DNA of 5,111 bases from Phycisphaerales bacterium (lineage in GTDB: Bacteria > Planctomycetota > Phycisphaerae > Phycisphaerales > UBA1924): positions 1-5,111 of the forward strand of contig JAESUL010000124.1 in assembly GCA_016763115.1 (NCBI GenBank), read 5' to 3'. The notes under the pieces are model-generated. The model did no database searches. It was not told the origin of the DNA and saw nothing but the letters and a program-made list of their open reading frames with translations. Below are positions 1 through 5,111 of the stretch, one piece after another. Within the stretch, counting starts at the first letter, position 1. Every line of letters begins with the position of its first letter. A program made the position numbers and the translations under genes.

Positions 1-2
1 CC

Positions 3-311
3 AAGCAGGCGATCGGGACAGGTGCCGCGGTTGGCGTTTGGATCCCTTGGGCCGGGATTCGTGTCTCGCCCGACGCCGGGCAGGCACAGATCCACCTGAT
101 CGAGTACGAGTTGGCATTGATGGATATTCAAGCGGCCGATCAACCCAGCGATGCGCCGCCCAATGCACAGATGGGGCGTTTGATCCGCATCAGTTCTGGA
201 CCAAGCCCCGTTGTTCCGGGCGCGATCTGTCTGAATGCAACCGAGCCAAGCGACTGGCTCGCCCCAGCAGAACGCATCCCCGCGATGCTCGGCGGAGAGG
301 TTCAAGGATGA
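3..311 (+). CDS. C-terminal end of a probable DUF58-domain protein (5' partial)
   Basis: An open frame enters from the left edge and gives 102 residues before the TGA at 309-311. The start lies outside the window. The visible stretch GAAVGVWIPWAGIRVSPDAG, followed by QAQIHLIEYELALMDI, resembles the end of the DUF58 fold (von Willebrand A-like), where a strand after an alanine-rich helix reads 'G..VGL.IP' and is followed by a Gly-containing loop and a helix ending in LA-like residues. After that come a variable proline-rich segment and a final strand-like piece (PVVPGAICLNA). DUF58 genes are commonly followed by a TgpA-like transglutaminase and preceded by a MoxR-type AAA ATPase, which fits the next gene here. 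The stop overlaps the downstream start as ATGA, indicating translational coupling. No catalytic function is known for DUF58. The family call rests on a short tail plus context, so it is moderate; the reading frame itself is well supported. Confidence 0.6.
   Translation, partial: KQAIGTGAAVGVWIPWAGIRVSPDAGQAQIHLIEYELALMDIQAADQPSDAPPNAQMGRLIRISSGPSPVVPGAICLNATEPSDWLAPAERIPAMLGGEVQG
294..300 (+). promoter_or_regulatory. Ribosome binding site deciding the transglutaminase start
   Basis: GGAGAGG lies seven bases before the ATG at 308. It supports starting the membrane transglutaminase here rather than at the in-frame GTG at 38, which would run through the upstream coding frame. The site is inside the end of the upstream gene, as expected for coupled genes. 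Confidence 0.65.
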
Positions 312-2539
312 AAACTGAACGCCTCACCCCGCTCGATCGTGTTCGTCGAAGCTACCGTCGCTCGCTGCTGTGGCTGACGCTGATTACCATTTTACTGTTC
401 GGCGTTGCCGATGCCAATGCGATATTTACCGTGCTTGCATTGATCGGAATATTCGTGGCATGGAATATTTCTGTTCGTCACAATGAACCGGTGTCTCGCC
501 TCGTCATCAACGCCATTCTCGTGCTTGTTCTTTCTATCGCAGCCCTGAGCCTTCTCCAGAGCGGGATCGGCGTGAGTTCATTCGCGTTATTCGCCGGGAT
601 GCTGCTGGTCGTGAAACTCTTTGATCTCCGTTCCGTGCGTGATGACCGCCAGGTGATCGTGCTTGTGATCGCGTTGATCGTTTCAGCGGTCCTGACGAGC
701 AACTCGCTGTTCACCGGGCTGGTGCTGGTTGTTGATGTTGCGGTTTTGCTAAGGACGGTTGTCCGATTCCATATTTATGCGGTCGCCAGTCACGCTGGTG
801 AGCGGTCTCCGATTTTCGAGTTGCCCAAGGGCGGGCGTGTTGATCTCAGATCATTTCAGTTCGCGACGATGTTTCTCGTTGTCATTGTTGGATCATTGAT
901 CTTTGCGATCCTGCCAAGGAACCTGGGGACAAGCTCGTTTGGGCAATGGGGGTCCGGTTCGGTGGGCTCGGTGTCCGGCTTTGCAGACCAGATCGAACTC
1001 GGACGACCCGGGCTGATCTCTCAATCTCCCAAGCCTGTCCTCGATCTGGAGGTGTTTGACCGCAACGAGAAAAATGTCGGCTCGCTCAACTCGCCCCCGA
1101 TCTACCTCCGCGGGGCGGTGCTGACGAGCTACAACCAAGGGCGATGGGGCAACGAGCATTCCACGCGCACCCGGCTCCCGATTCAGCTCGAGCGTATACC
1201 TGCCAACAAGATTATCATTCCCGCGATCAATCCGAACCACCAGGACTGGGATCGTGAGTATCGGATATCATTGCGGGGAGCAGCGAGCCGAGAATCAACC
1301 ATCTTTCTGCCCTGGCTCCCGACCCAGTTTGTTTCTGCATCGCCGATCCGCATCGGGTACGAAAAAGCAACAGGGCGGATGATCCACGGCGGCACCGGGT
1401 CCTCAGTCAGCTACTCCGTCCGCGCGACCAACGCCAAGTTTCTCAATGTTCGCATACCGGAGGATTATCTCAGAAAAACGGTCGATCCCAGGGGTATTAC
1501 CCCGGCAATAACACTGTACGCCGCCGACATTATCCGCTCGGCGGGGCTTGATCCAGACCCGCAAACCAGACCCGTCGATGACGATCTGGCGGTGGTTCGG
1601 GTGCTTGAAAACAACCTGCATTCCAAGTACACCTACTCGCTGCAGAGCGAGCCCATCCCCCCCGGGCAAGACGCGACCGAGTGGTTTCTCTTTGAGCGAA
1701 AATCCGGACACTGCGAGTACTACGCGTCATCATTGGCGTTGATGGCTCGCAGCGCGGGGATCAACGCCCGTGTCATCACCGGGTATGTGGCGTCCGATTA
1801 CAACGAGATCACCGGGCAGTACATCGTGCGTGAATCCAACGCGCACGCATGGATTGAAGCCGAGGTCGGGCCACGAAAATGGTTGACCTTCGACGGCACA
1901 CTCCGTGCTGATTTTCAGGAACTCCACGAACCAAAGCAAGGGTTCTGGAGCCCCGTCACGCGGTGGTACGAGATGATCGAATACGCATGGGTCAAAGGCG
2001 TAGTCGGGTACGATTCAGAATCAAGAAAAAGAGTATTCGGGGATATTTCAGGTGATCTGGGGCTGGTGGAGTTTGGGCTCAAAATGCAAGAGCGCATCCG
2101 CCAAGGGCGAGCCCAACTTCTTCGCAAGGCATCGCTGGTGGGTATCGCTGTGTTTGGATTTGTATTTGTACTCGGGCTCGTGCTGCTCCGCGCACGCCCC
2201 CTTTTCAGAGCCCTCTTTGGCCCCATTATTGATTGGCTTGTGATTCTCTTTGCTCGCTTGCGAGGATCGGGCGGGACCGAGGAACAGCTCAACGCGTCAC
2301 GCCTCGAGCGGGGCATCGTTCGTGGGCTTTCGCACGCCCAAATTCAGCGTGAGCAGTGGAGGCCGCTGCACGCGACGCTCTCTGGGCAGCATCCAGATAT
2401 TCAACAAACATCTATCTACGCGGCGCTCACCCACGCGGCGCAACTCCTCTACCGGTTCCGCTTCGCCCCCGCCTCGTCGGCTCCCCAATCCGGGGAGGTG
2501 AGCGAGGTACTCGCAAAGCTCCGTGCGTCCGAGAAGTAG
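308..2539 (+). CDS. TgpA-like membrane-anchored transglutaminase-family protein
   Basis: The protein has 743 residues. Hydrophobic helices are visible at about 20-34, 38-53, 66-83, 90-105, 115-130, 133-149 and 184-202, matching the N-terminal membrane part of TgpA/DUF3488 proteins. The segment PIYLRGAVLTSYNQGRW (264-280) resembles the family's 'lyWRg..ld.yd.grgW' motif. The transglutaminase core follows with Cys469 (SGHCEYYAS), His513 (NAHAWIEAEV) and Asp529 (WLTFDGT), so the triad is intact. One more helix at about 609-628 leads to a tail whose end (IYAALTHAAQLLYRFRF, 703-719) resembles the DUF4129 tail of related proteins. Seven helices, then the core, then an eighth place the core outside the cytoplasm and the tail inside, if the arginine-rich N-terminus is cytoplasmic. 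The family acts as a transglutaminase or a cysteine protease/peptidase; the substrate is unknown. The start at 308 is chosen for its ribosome site and ATGA overlap with the DUF58 gene. The family call is firm, the reaction is not. Confidence 0.92.
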   Translation: MKTERLTPLDRVRRSYRRSLLWLTLITILLFGVADANAIFTVLALIGIFVAWNISVRHNEPVSRLVINAILVLVLSIAALSLLQSGIGVSSFALFAGMLLVVKLFDLRSVRDDRQVIVLVIALIVSAVLTSNSLFTGLVLVVDVAVLLRTVVRFHIYAVASHAGERSPIFELPKGGRVDLRSFQFATMFLVVIVGSLIFAILPRNLGTSSFGQWGSGSVGSVSGFADQIELGRPGLISQSPKPVLDLEVFDRNEKNVGSLNSPPIYLRGAVLTSYNQGRWGNEHSTRTRLPIQLERIPANKIIIPAINPNHQDWDREYRISLRGAASRESTIFLPWLPTQFVSASPIRIGYEKATGRMIHGGTGSSVSYSVRATNAKFLNVRIPEDYLRKTVDPRGITPAITLYAADIIRSAGLDPDPQTRPVDDDLAVVRVLENNLHSKYTYSLQSEPIPPGQDATEWFLFERKSGHCEYYASSLALMARSAGINARVITGYVASDYNEITGQYIVRESNAHAWIEAEVGPRKWLTFDGTLRADFQELHEPKQGFWSPVTRWYEMIEYAWVKGVVGYDSESRKRVFGDISGDLGLVEFGLKMQERIRQGRAQLLRKASLVGIAVFGFVFVLGLVLLRARPLFRALFGPIIDWLVILFARLRGSGGTEEQLNASRLERGIVRGLSHAQIQREQWRPLHATLSGQHPDIQQTSIYAALTHAAQLLYRFRFAPASSAPQSGEVSEVLAKLRASEK

Positions 2540-2653
2540 GCAATCTCACGCTGCGGAATCTTGCACCCAACCAATCCGCTCAATCGGGCTTGATCAAATC
2601 CACAATCACGCCGATCTATTCATCATTCCAAGAGAACCGATGGAGGATGCACC
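2540..2653 (+). other. Intergenic gap before the PilZ-like gene, with ribosome site
   Basis: This 114-base gap has no T-rich hairpin terminator after the transglutaminase gene, so read-through into the next gene is possible. It holds a TTGATC at 2590-2595 that could act as a -35, but only weak -10 matches follow (TCTATT at 2615-2620, spacing 19), so a promoter is not established. GGAGG at 2642-2646 lies seven bases before the ATG at 2654 and is a good ribosome binding site. Confidence 0.5.
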
Positions 2654-3508
2654 ATGCCTGCAAGCAGATCAAGAACCGAGCGTTGGAAAGAATCACTCTG
2701 GCGAATCTATGAGCGGGGCGGCGGGCTCGAGTTCACCATCGACCACGGCGACTCCAACAACGAAACCCACAAAGACCTGATCTGGCGTGTGCGTGTGCTC
2801 AATATCTCGGAGACCGAGATCATTGTCGAGCAGCCCGGTTCGATGGGGATGCCCTTTCAGATCAACGATGAGACGCCTCTGATCGGGATCATCTCGGTCG
2901 GGCAGAACAAATGGATGTTCCACACCAAGGTGCTCGGGCACACCAGCATCCGTTCGCGCAACGGCGACAGCCCGGCCCTCCGCATCGAGATGCCCCGCAA
3001 GGTCGAGCGGTGTCTCCGCCGGGACTTTGATCGGATCTCGACCGCCAAGATCTCGATGCCAAAGGTCGATTGCTGGAAACTCCTCGATCCGCATTCAGCG
3101 GTACCCTTCGAGGTCGCCAACCAATCGCTGGTCGCCGACCTGCTCGATTCGGGACAGACCGCGGAATCATTCAATGACCAAGCAACACTGCCCGAGGTCG
3201 GCCCGATGTTCCAAGCCATGCTCTCCAATGTCGGGGGCGGTGGCGTGGGGCTGATCGTTGACAAAGAAAACCGTGCCAGCATCGACGCCGGGCAGGTGTT
3301 CTGGCTCCGTATGGACCTGCGCCCAACCGTGCCGACCCCGCTTGTGCTGACTGCTCGTCTTGCCCATACCCATATTGACTCGCAGCAGAACACCTACGCC
3401 GGGCTGGCGTTCGATTTCGGTCTCAACCCAGAGCACAAGGGTTTCGTGGTCGGGCAGATCGCCCGGTACATCATGTCCATGCAGGCGGTGAACAAGAAAG
3501 CCGCGTAA
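2654..3508 (+). CDS. YcgR-like PilZ-domain protein (probable c-di-GMP-responsive or derived)
   Basis: The protein has 284 residues and no signal peptide or membrane helix, so it is likely cytoplasmic. Residues about 40-115 form a beta-rich region (WRVRVLNISETEIIVEQP, then WMFHTKVLG) like the N-terminal YcgR domain. This ends in MPRKVERCLRRDFDRIS (113-129), which corresponds to the 'P..i.r.QRR.fyRv' junction leading into PilZ. The c-di-GMP motif RxxxR is present as R123-x-x-x-R127. The second motif, normally (D/N)xSxxG, appears as N192-V-G-G-G-G197 followed by VGL, so the serine is replaced by glycine. Roughly 64 residues separate the two motifs, longer than in a compact PilZ domain. The closing strands LTARLAHTH and AGLAFDFG fit the PilZ barrel end. 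PilZ proteins bind c-di-GMP and adjust motility, surface behaviour or secretion; no neighbour here names the target. GGAGG before the ATG supports the start. Transcription likely ends at the hairpin 24 bases downstream. Confidence 0.8.
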   Translation: MPASRSRTERWKESLWRIYERGGGLEFTIDHGDSNNETHKDLIWRVRVLNISETEIIVEQPGSMGMPFQINDETPLIGIISVGQNKWMFHTKVLGHTSIRSRNGDSPALRIEMPRKVERCLRRDFDRISTAKISMPKVDCWKLLDPHSAVPFEVANQSLVADLLDSGQTAESFNDQATLPEVGPMFQAMLSNVGGGGVGLIVDKENRASIDAGQVFWLRMDLRPTVPTPLVLTARLAHTHIDSQQNTYAGLAFDFGLNPEHKGFVVGQIARYIMSMQAVNKKAA

Positions 3509-3532
3509 ACAGCGTCGCCATGTGAGCACATA

Positions 3533-3562
3533 AAAAAGCCGCTCTTCGATGAGCGGCTTTTT
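3533..3562. terminator. Bidirectional intrinsic terminator between convergent genes
   Basis: A perfect 12-base-pair stem (AAAAAGCCGCTC paired with GAGCGGCTTTTT) encloses a six-base loop (TTCGAT). An A-run on the left arm and a T-run on the right arm mean both strands yield a GC-rich hairpin followed by uridines. It starts 24 bases after the stop of the PilZ-like gene and lies 27 bases beyond the stop of the minus-strand lipoprotein gene, so it can end both transcripts. Confidence 0.93.
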
Positions 3563-3567
3563 CTTAT

Positions 3568-3586
3568 GGGTTCAATCGAGTGGCTC
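3568..3586 (+). repeat. Imperfect 19-base direct repeat, copy 1
   Basis: GGGTTCAATCGAGTGGCTC here matches bases 4778-4796 at 17 of 19 positions, in the same orientation. This copy lies between the shared terminator and the end of the lipoprotein gene. The two copies bracket that gene and its upstream region. Whether the match is meaningful or chance is not decidable from the window. Confidence 0.45.
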
Positions 3587-3589
3587 TGA

Positions 3590-4450
3590 TTAGTTGAGCA
3601 CCAGCGAGTGGTGGATGGGGTTGGCGACCACCATGAGCTTGGTGTTCCCGTTGCGGGATTCGAGCTTGATGCTGTTTGAGCCGTTGTTCCAAATACCTGT
3701 CCATCGCCCGACCTCGGGTCGTGAGTGCTCGGTGTGCCCGTGCTTGGACCAGAACGAGGTCCTGCCGTGCGGAGCGATGAGCTCGATGGTGCCTCCGGCA
3801 TCGGGTCCGGTGACGAGGGTGATGTCGCCGTTGTTGGTCCAGACGCTGATGGTTTCGTGGAGTTCGCTCTCGGTGCGGATCTCGACCTTGCCGCCCTTGG
3901 TCTGGGCGTTGCCTGAAACGATGTCGATCACACCGGTGACACCGACGACATCGACCTTGCCCCCCGCGTTGAGCACACGGAGCCCGTGGCACTGGGGCAC
4001 ATACACCGTCACATCGACCGGCAACCGGTACCCTTCGATGGTGAGGTCTGTTGGGCGGACCACGATGGTCGAGAGTTCACCATCGGTGATGTGCTCTGCG
4101 GTGAAGTATTCGCCGTTGGGATCGAAACCGAGTTTCATCCGCATCGAGCGCCACCGCAAGAGGTGTTCTTTTTGGACCCGGAACCGGACATACGCCTCTT
4201 CATTGCGAGAGAGGGCGACGACCTTGACATTCCCCTTGGGGTTTTCGATATCGACCGCGATAAATCGTCCGATCGTGACGGGCAAGCCCTTGAGTTCGAC
4301 CGTGTGGGCGATCTCATTGGCGGCCATCCGTGCCCTCAGCCCGCCCATGCGGGTACACCCGGTCGAGGCGAGAAGCACCATTGCGAGTAGGGCCATCGGG
4401 ACGGCTTTGTGGAAGAAACGGGTGGTTGTTGTTGCGGTGGGCGTGCCCAT
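3590..4450 (-). CDS. Putative lipoprotein with DUF4097-like beta-repeat body
   Basis: The protein has 286 residues. An N-terminal signal has Arg11 and Lys15, then a hydrophobic core (17-29) ending in STGC with Cys32 as the lipidation site. The lipobox is a little unusual, with Ser at -3 and Thr at -2 instead of the common Leu and Ala/Ser. The mature part is rich in short beta-strands separated by Gly/Asn turns: NPKGNVKV (70-77), AGGKVDVVG (162-170), VSGNAQTKGGKVEIR (178-192), NNGDITLV (206-213), AGGTIELIA (218-226), NNGSNSIKLE (255-264) and RNGNTKLM (266-273). This register resembles DUF4097-type, adhesin-like beta-helix folds, but it is similarity by pattern only. No catalytic motif is visible and the function is unknown. 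It probably sits on the outer face of a membrane. The minus-strand ATG has GGAG nine bases upstream, and the signal peptide begins near it, which supports this start. It converges with the PilZ-like gene and diverges from rny. Confidence 0.8.
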   Translation of the reverse strand: MGTPTATTTTRFFHKAVPMALLAMVLLASTGCTRMGGLRARMAANEIAHTVELKGLPVTIGRFIAVDIENPKGNVKVVALSRNEEAYVRFRVQKEHLLRWRSMRMKLGFDPNGEYFTAEHITDGELSTIVVRPTDLTIEGYRLPVDVTVYVPQCHGLRVLNAGGKVDVVGVTGVIDIVSGNAQTKGGKVEIRTESELHETISVWTNNGDITLVTGPDAGGTIELIAPHGRTSFWSKHGHTEHSRPEVGRWTGIWNNGSNSIKLESRNGNTKLMVVANPIHHSLVLN

Positions 4451-4459
4451 TGGTTCGAT

Positions 4460-4463
4460 CTCC
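4460..4463 (-). promoter_or_regulatory. Ribosome binding site of the lipoprotein gene
   Basis: On the minus strand GGAG is followed by nine bases and then the ATG ending at 4448. This favours the start just before the signal peptide over the further upstream in-phase or out-of-phase ATGs. Confidence 0.55.
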
Positions 4464-4535
4464 GGCTTTTTGCCCGTTGGGGCATTCGATCACCATATTG
4501 AGTCTCAGCAGATGCTAAGATAGGTTCATGTTGTG

Positions 4536-4551
4536 GGTCCGGTGGTCCGGT
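4536..4551 (+). repeat. Tandem duplication of an 8-base unit
   Basis: GGTCCGGT occurs twice back to back in the gap upstream of the lipoprotein gene. It is too short to assign a role; it could be an operator-like site or a chance duplication. Confidence 0.5.
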
Positions 4552-4777
4552 CCAACAGAAAGATACACAAATTCACCCGTCCAGCGACACTTACTCGGTG
4601 ACTGACACGGATGTACATCGACTTTATCGGCTTGTTCGGGGGTTGCCTTGCAGATCCATTCCCGAAGATTTCATTCACGCTCCCTGAAAGAGAATCCTGT
4701 TCCTGATTCATTCAAGCCGTTGACGCAGATATTGCGCTGTTCCATGTACGCCCAAGTGTTGGCAACTGTTCGCTGAC

Positions 4778-4796
4778 GGGTTCAATCGGGTCGCTC
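4778..4796 (+). repeat. Imperfect 19-base direct repeat, copy 2
   Basis: GGGTTCAATCGGGTCGCTC differs from the copy at 3568-3586 at two positions only. It lies about 40 bases before the rny start, in the likely leader of that gene. TTCAATC recalls a tRNA T-loop, but the flanking bases do not pair to form a T-stem. Confidence 0.45.
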
Positions 4797-4822
4797 GACT
4801 CCTCGCGGGGTGGTTCTGATCC

Positions 4823-4828
4823 GGGGGG
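4823..4828 (+). promoter_or_regulatory. G-rich ribosome binding site of rny
   Basis: GGGGGG lies seven bases before the ATG at 4836. It is G-rich but lacks the central A of a canonical GGAGG, so pairing with the 16S tail would be weaker. It lies in the loop of one of the potential start-site hairpins. Confidence 0.5.
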
Positions 4829-4830
4829 TC

Positions 4831-4845
4831 CTGATATGGAATCAG
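4831..4845 (+). promoter_or_regulatory. Small hairpin placing the rny start codon in its loop
   Basis: CTGAT (4831-4835) is the reverse complement of ATCAG (4841-4845), leaving ATGGA as a five-base loop that contains the start codon. A second CTGAT at 4816-4820 can pair with the same ATCAG, with CC/GG (4821-4822 with 4838-4839) extending it. The stems are short, so a regulatory role is speculative. Confidence 0.3.
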
Positions 4846-5111
4846 CCGTTCTTTTCTCAAATTTCGGATTCATAGGCACGCTTACGCCATCGACACTTGC
4901 TCAAACTGGCGATTCCAGCGGCCTCATGGTGCTGATCGTGGGCTTGGTTGCGATCGCGATCGGGATCGGGCTCGGACTGTTTTTCTCTGGGGTTCTCGGC
5001 GGGCGGAAGCTCCAGGCTGCCAAAGCAGAGACCGAGCAGCTCATCAAGCGTGGCGAGGATGATGCGAGGACGGCTGCCGAAAAAATCCGGCTCGGCGCCA
5101 AGCGCGATGCG
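4836..5111 (+). CDS. rny: Ribonuclease Y, N-terminal part (3' partial)
   Basis: The window ends after 92 in-frame codons. A short polar leader of about 30 residues precedes a single strongly hydrophobic helix (about 31-52, rich in Ile, Val, Gly and Leu), then a basic turn GGRK and a charged heptad-like helix (KLQAAKAETEQLIKRGEDDA, continuing through ARTAAEKIRLGAKRDA). This is the N-terminal membrane anchor plus start of the long coiled coil of RNase Y, where 'AE.I...A..DAE' is characteristic. The KH and HD domains that bind and cut RNA would lie downstream, beyond the window. RNase Y is a membrane-bound endoribonuclease that initiates mRNA decay. The ATG at 4836 is chosen because of the G-rich site before it; an internal ATG at 4926 (residue 31), directly at the helix, would give a length closer to classical RNase Y but has no clear ribosome site. 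Another coiled-coil membrane protein, such as an ATP synthase b-like subunit, is less likely. Confidence 0.78.
   Translation, partial: MESAVLFSNFGFIGTLTPSTLAQTGDSSGLMVLIVGLVAIAIGIGLGLFFSGVLGGRKLQAAKAETEQLIKRGEDDARTAAEKIRLGAKRDA

Larger units (their letters stand above)
4451..4835. other. Divergent intergenic region without a supported gene
   Basis: These 385 bases separate the minus-strand lipoprotein gene from plus-strand rny and should carry promoters for both. A TTGACG at 4720-4725 is a good -35 candidate for rny, but the expected -10 position (CATGTA, 4743-4748) is poor. On the minus strand TATCTT (complement of 4517-4522) could be a -10 for the lipoprotein, without a matching -35. An imperfect hairpin can form at 4577-4610 (CCGT-CAG-CAC arms closing on GTG-CTG-ACGG with small internal loops). 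Short frames of 25, 31 and 61 codons occur but lack good ribosome sites or recognisable content. I see no tRNA, riboswitch or terminator here. Confidence 0.5.

Noticed and set aside
38..307. In-frame GTG-started N-terminal extension of the transglutaminase (90 residues)
   Set aside because: It overlaps the upstream coding frame over its whole length, is Arg/Cys-rich without family similarity, and the ATG at 308 has a good ribosome site and begins directly before the first membrane helix.
893..1240. Minus-strand open frame of 115 codons inside the transglutaminase gene
   Set aside because: It lies antisense to well-conserved transglutaminase sequence and has no recognisable motif or ribosome site.
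2356..2712. Plus-strand open frame of 118 codons bridging the gap before the PilZ-like gene
   Set aside because: It overlaps the ends of two supported genes in another frame and its translation is basic and low in structure.
3594..4523. Plus-strand open frame of 309 codons antisense to the lipoprotein gene
   Set aside because: It starts at a TTG without a ribosome site and its Ser/Thr/Arg-rich translation shows no domain. The opposite strand has a signal peptide, lipobox and regular beta pattern, so this is a shadow frame.
4611..4706. Plus-strand frame of 31 codons (MYIDFIGLFGG...) in the divergent gap
   Set aside because: Only a weak GGTGA precedes it, it is very short, and there is no other coding evidence.
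4526..4711. Minus-strand open frame of 61 codons upstream of the lipoprotein gene
   Set aside because: No ribosome site precedes its ATG and the sequence resembles no known small protein; kept only as a possibility.
4720..4748. Sigma-70-type promoter for rny (TTGACG box)
   Set aside because: The -35 match is good, but no acceptable -10 lies at 16-18 bases; it is noted in the gap description but not called as a promoter.
4775..4800. tRNA-like T-loop GGTTCAATC
   Set aside because: The flanking five-base arms do not pair, and no acceptor, D or anticodon stem can be found around it.

Overview
The window looks like ordinary chromosomal DNA of a GC-rich bacterium, most likely a member of the Planctomycetota and perhaps the class Phycisphaerae. 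This guess rests on three things: a DUF58–transglutaminase pair coupled by an ATGA overlap, a YcgR-like PilZ protein with a glycine-rich NVGGGG second motif, and an RNase Y with an extended N-terminus. The lineage is an inference from gene style and no marker gene confirms it.

Layout, left to right. (1) Bases 3-311 hold the C-terminal end of a plus-strand gene, probably a DUF58 protein cut off by the window edge. (2) Bases 308-2539 hold a 743-residue TgpA-like membrane transglutaminase with seven N-terminal helices, an extracytoplasmic catalytic domain with an intact Cys469-His513-Asp529 triad, one further helix and a cytoplasmic tail. An upstream in-frame extension to base 38 is an artefact that overlaps the DUF58 reading frame. 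(3) After a 114-base gap, bases 2654-3508 encode a 284-residue YcgR/PilZ-like protein. (4) A bidirectional hairpin terminator at 3533-3562 is shared with the convergent minus-strand gene at 3590-4450, a lipoprotein with a repetitive beta-rich body resembling DUF4097-type folds. (5) A 385-base gap (4451-4835) without a supported gene separates the lipoprotein from a divergent plus-strand gene. (6) Bases 4836-5111 are the first 92 codons of RNase Y (rny), whose start codon lies inside a small potential hairpin.

The DUF58 and transglutaminase genes are probably translationally coupled and work together at the cell envelope. The PilZ-like protein, the lipoprotein and RNase Y are separate transcription units or cannot be tied together from sequence. 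I found no mobile element, CRISPR array, tRNA or clear new system. The points most worth a second look are the degenerate PilZ motif with a long insertion, an imperfect 19-base direct repeat bracketing the lipoprotein gene, and alternative hairpins over the rny start.
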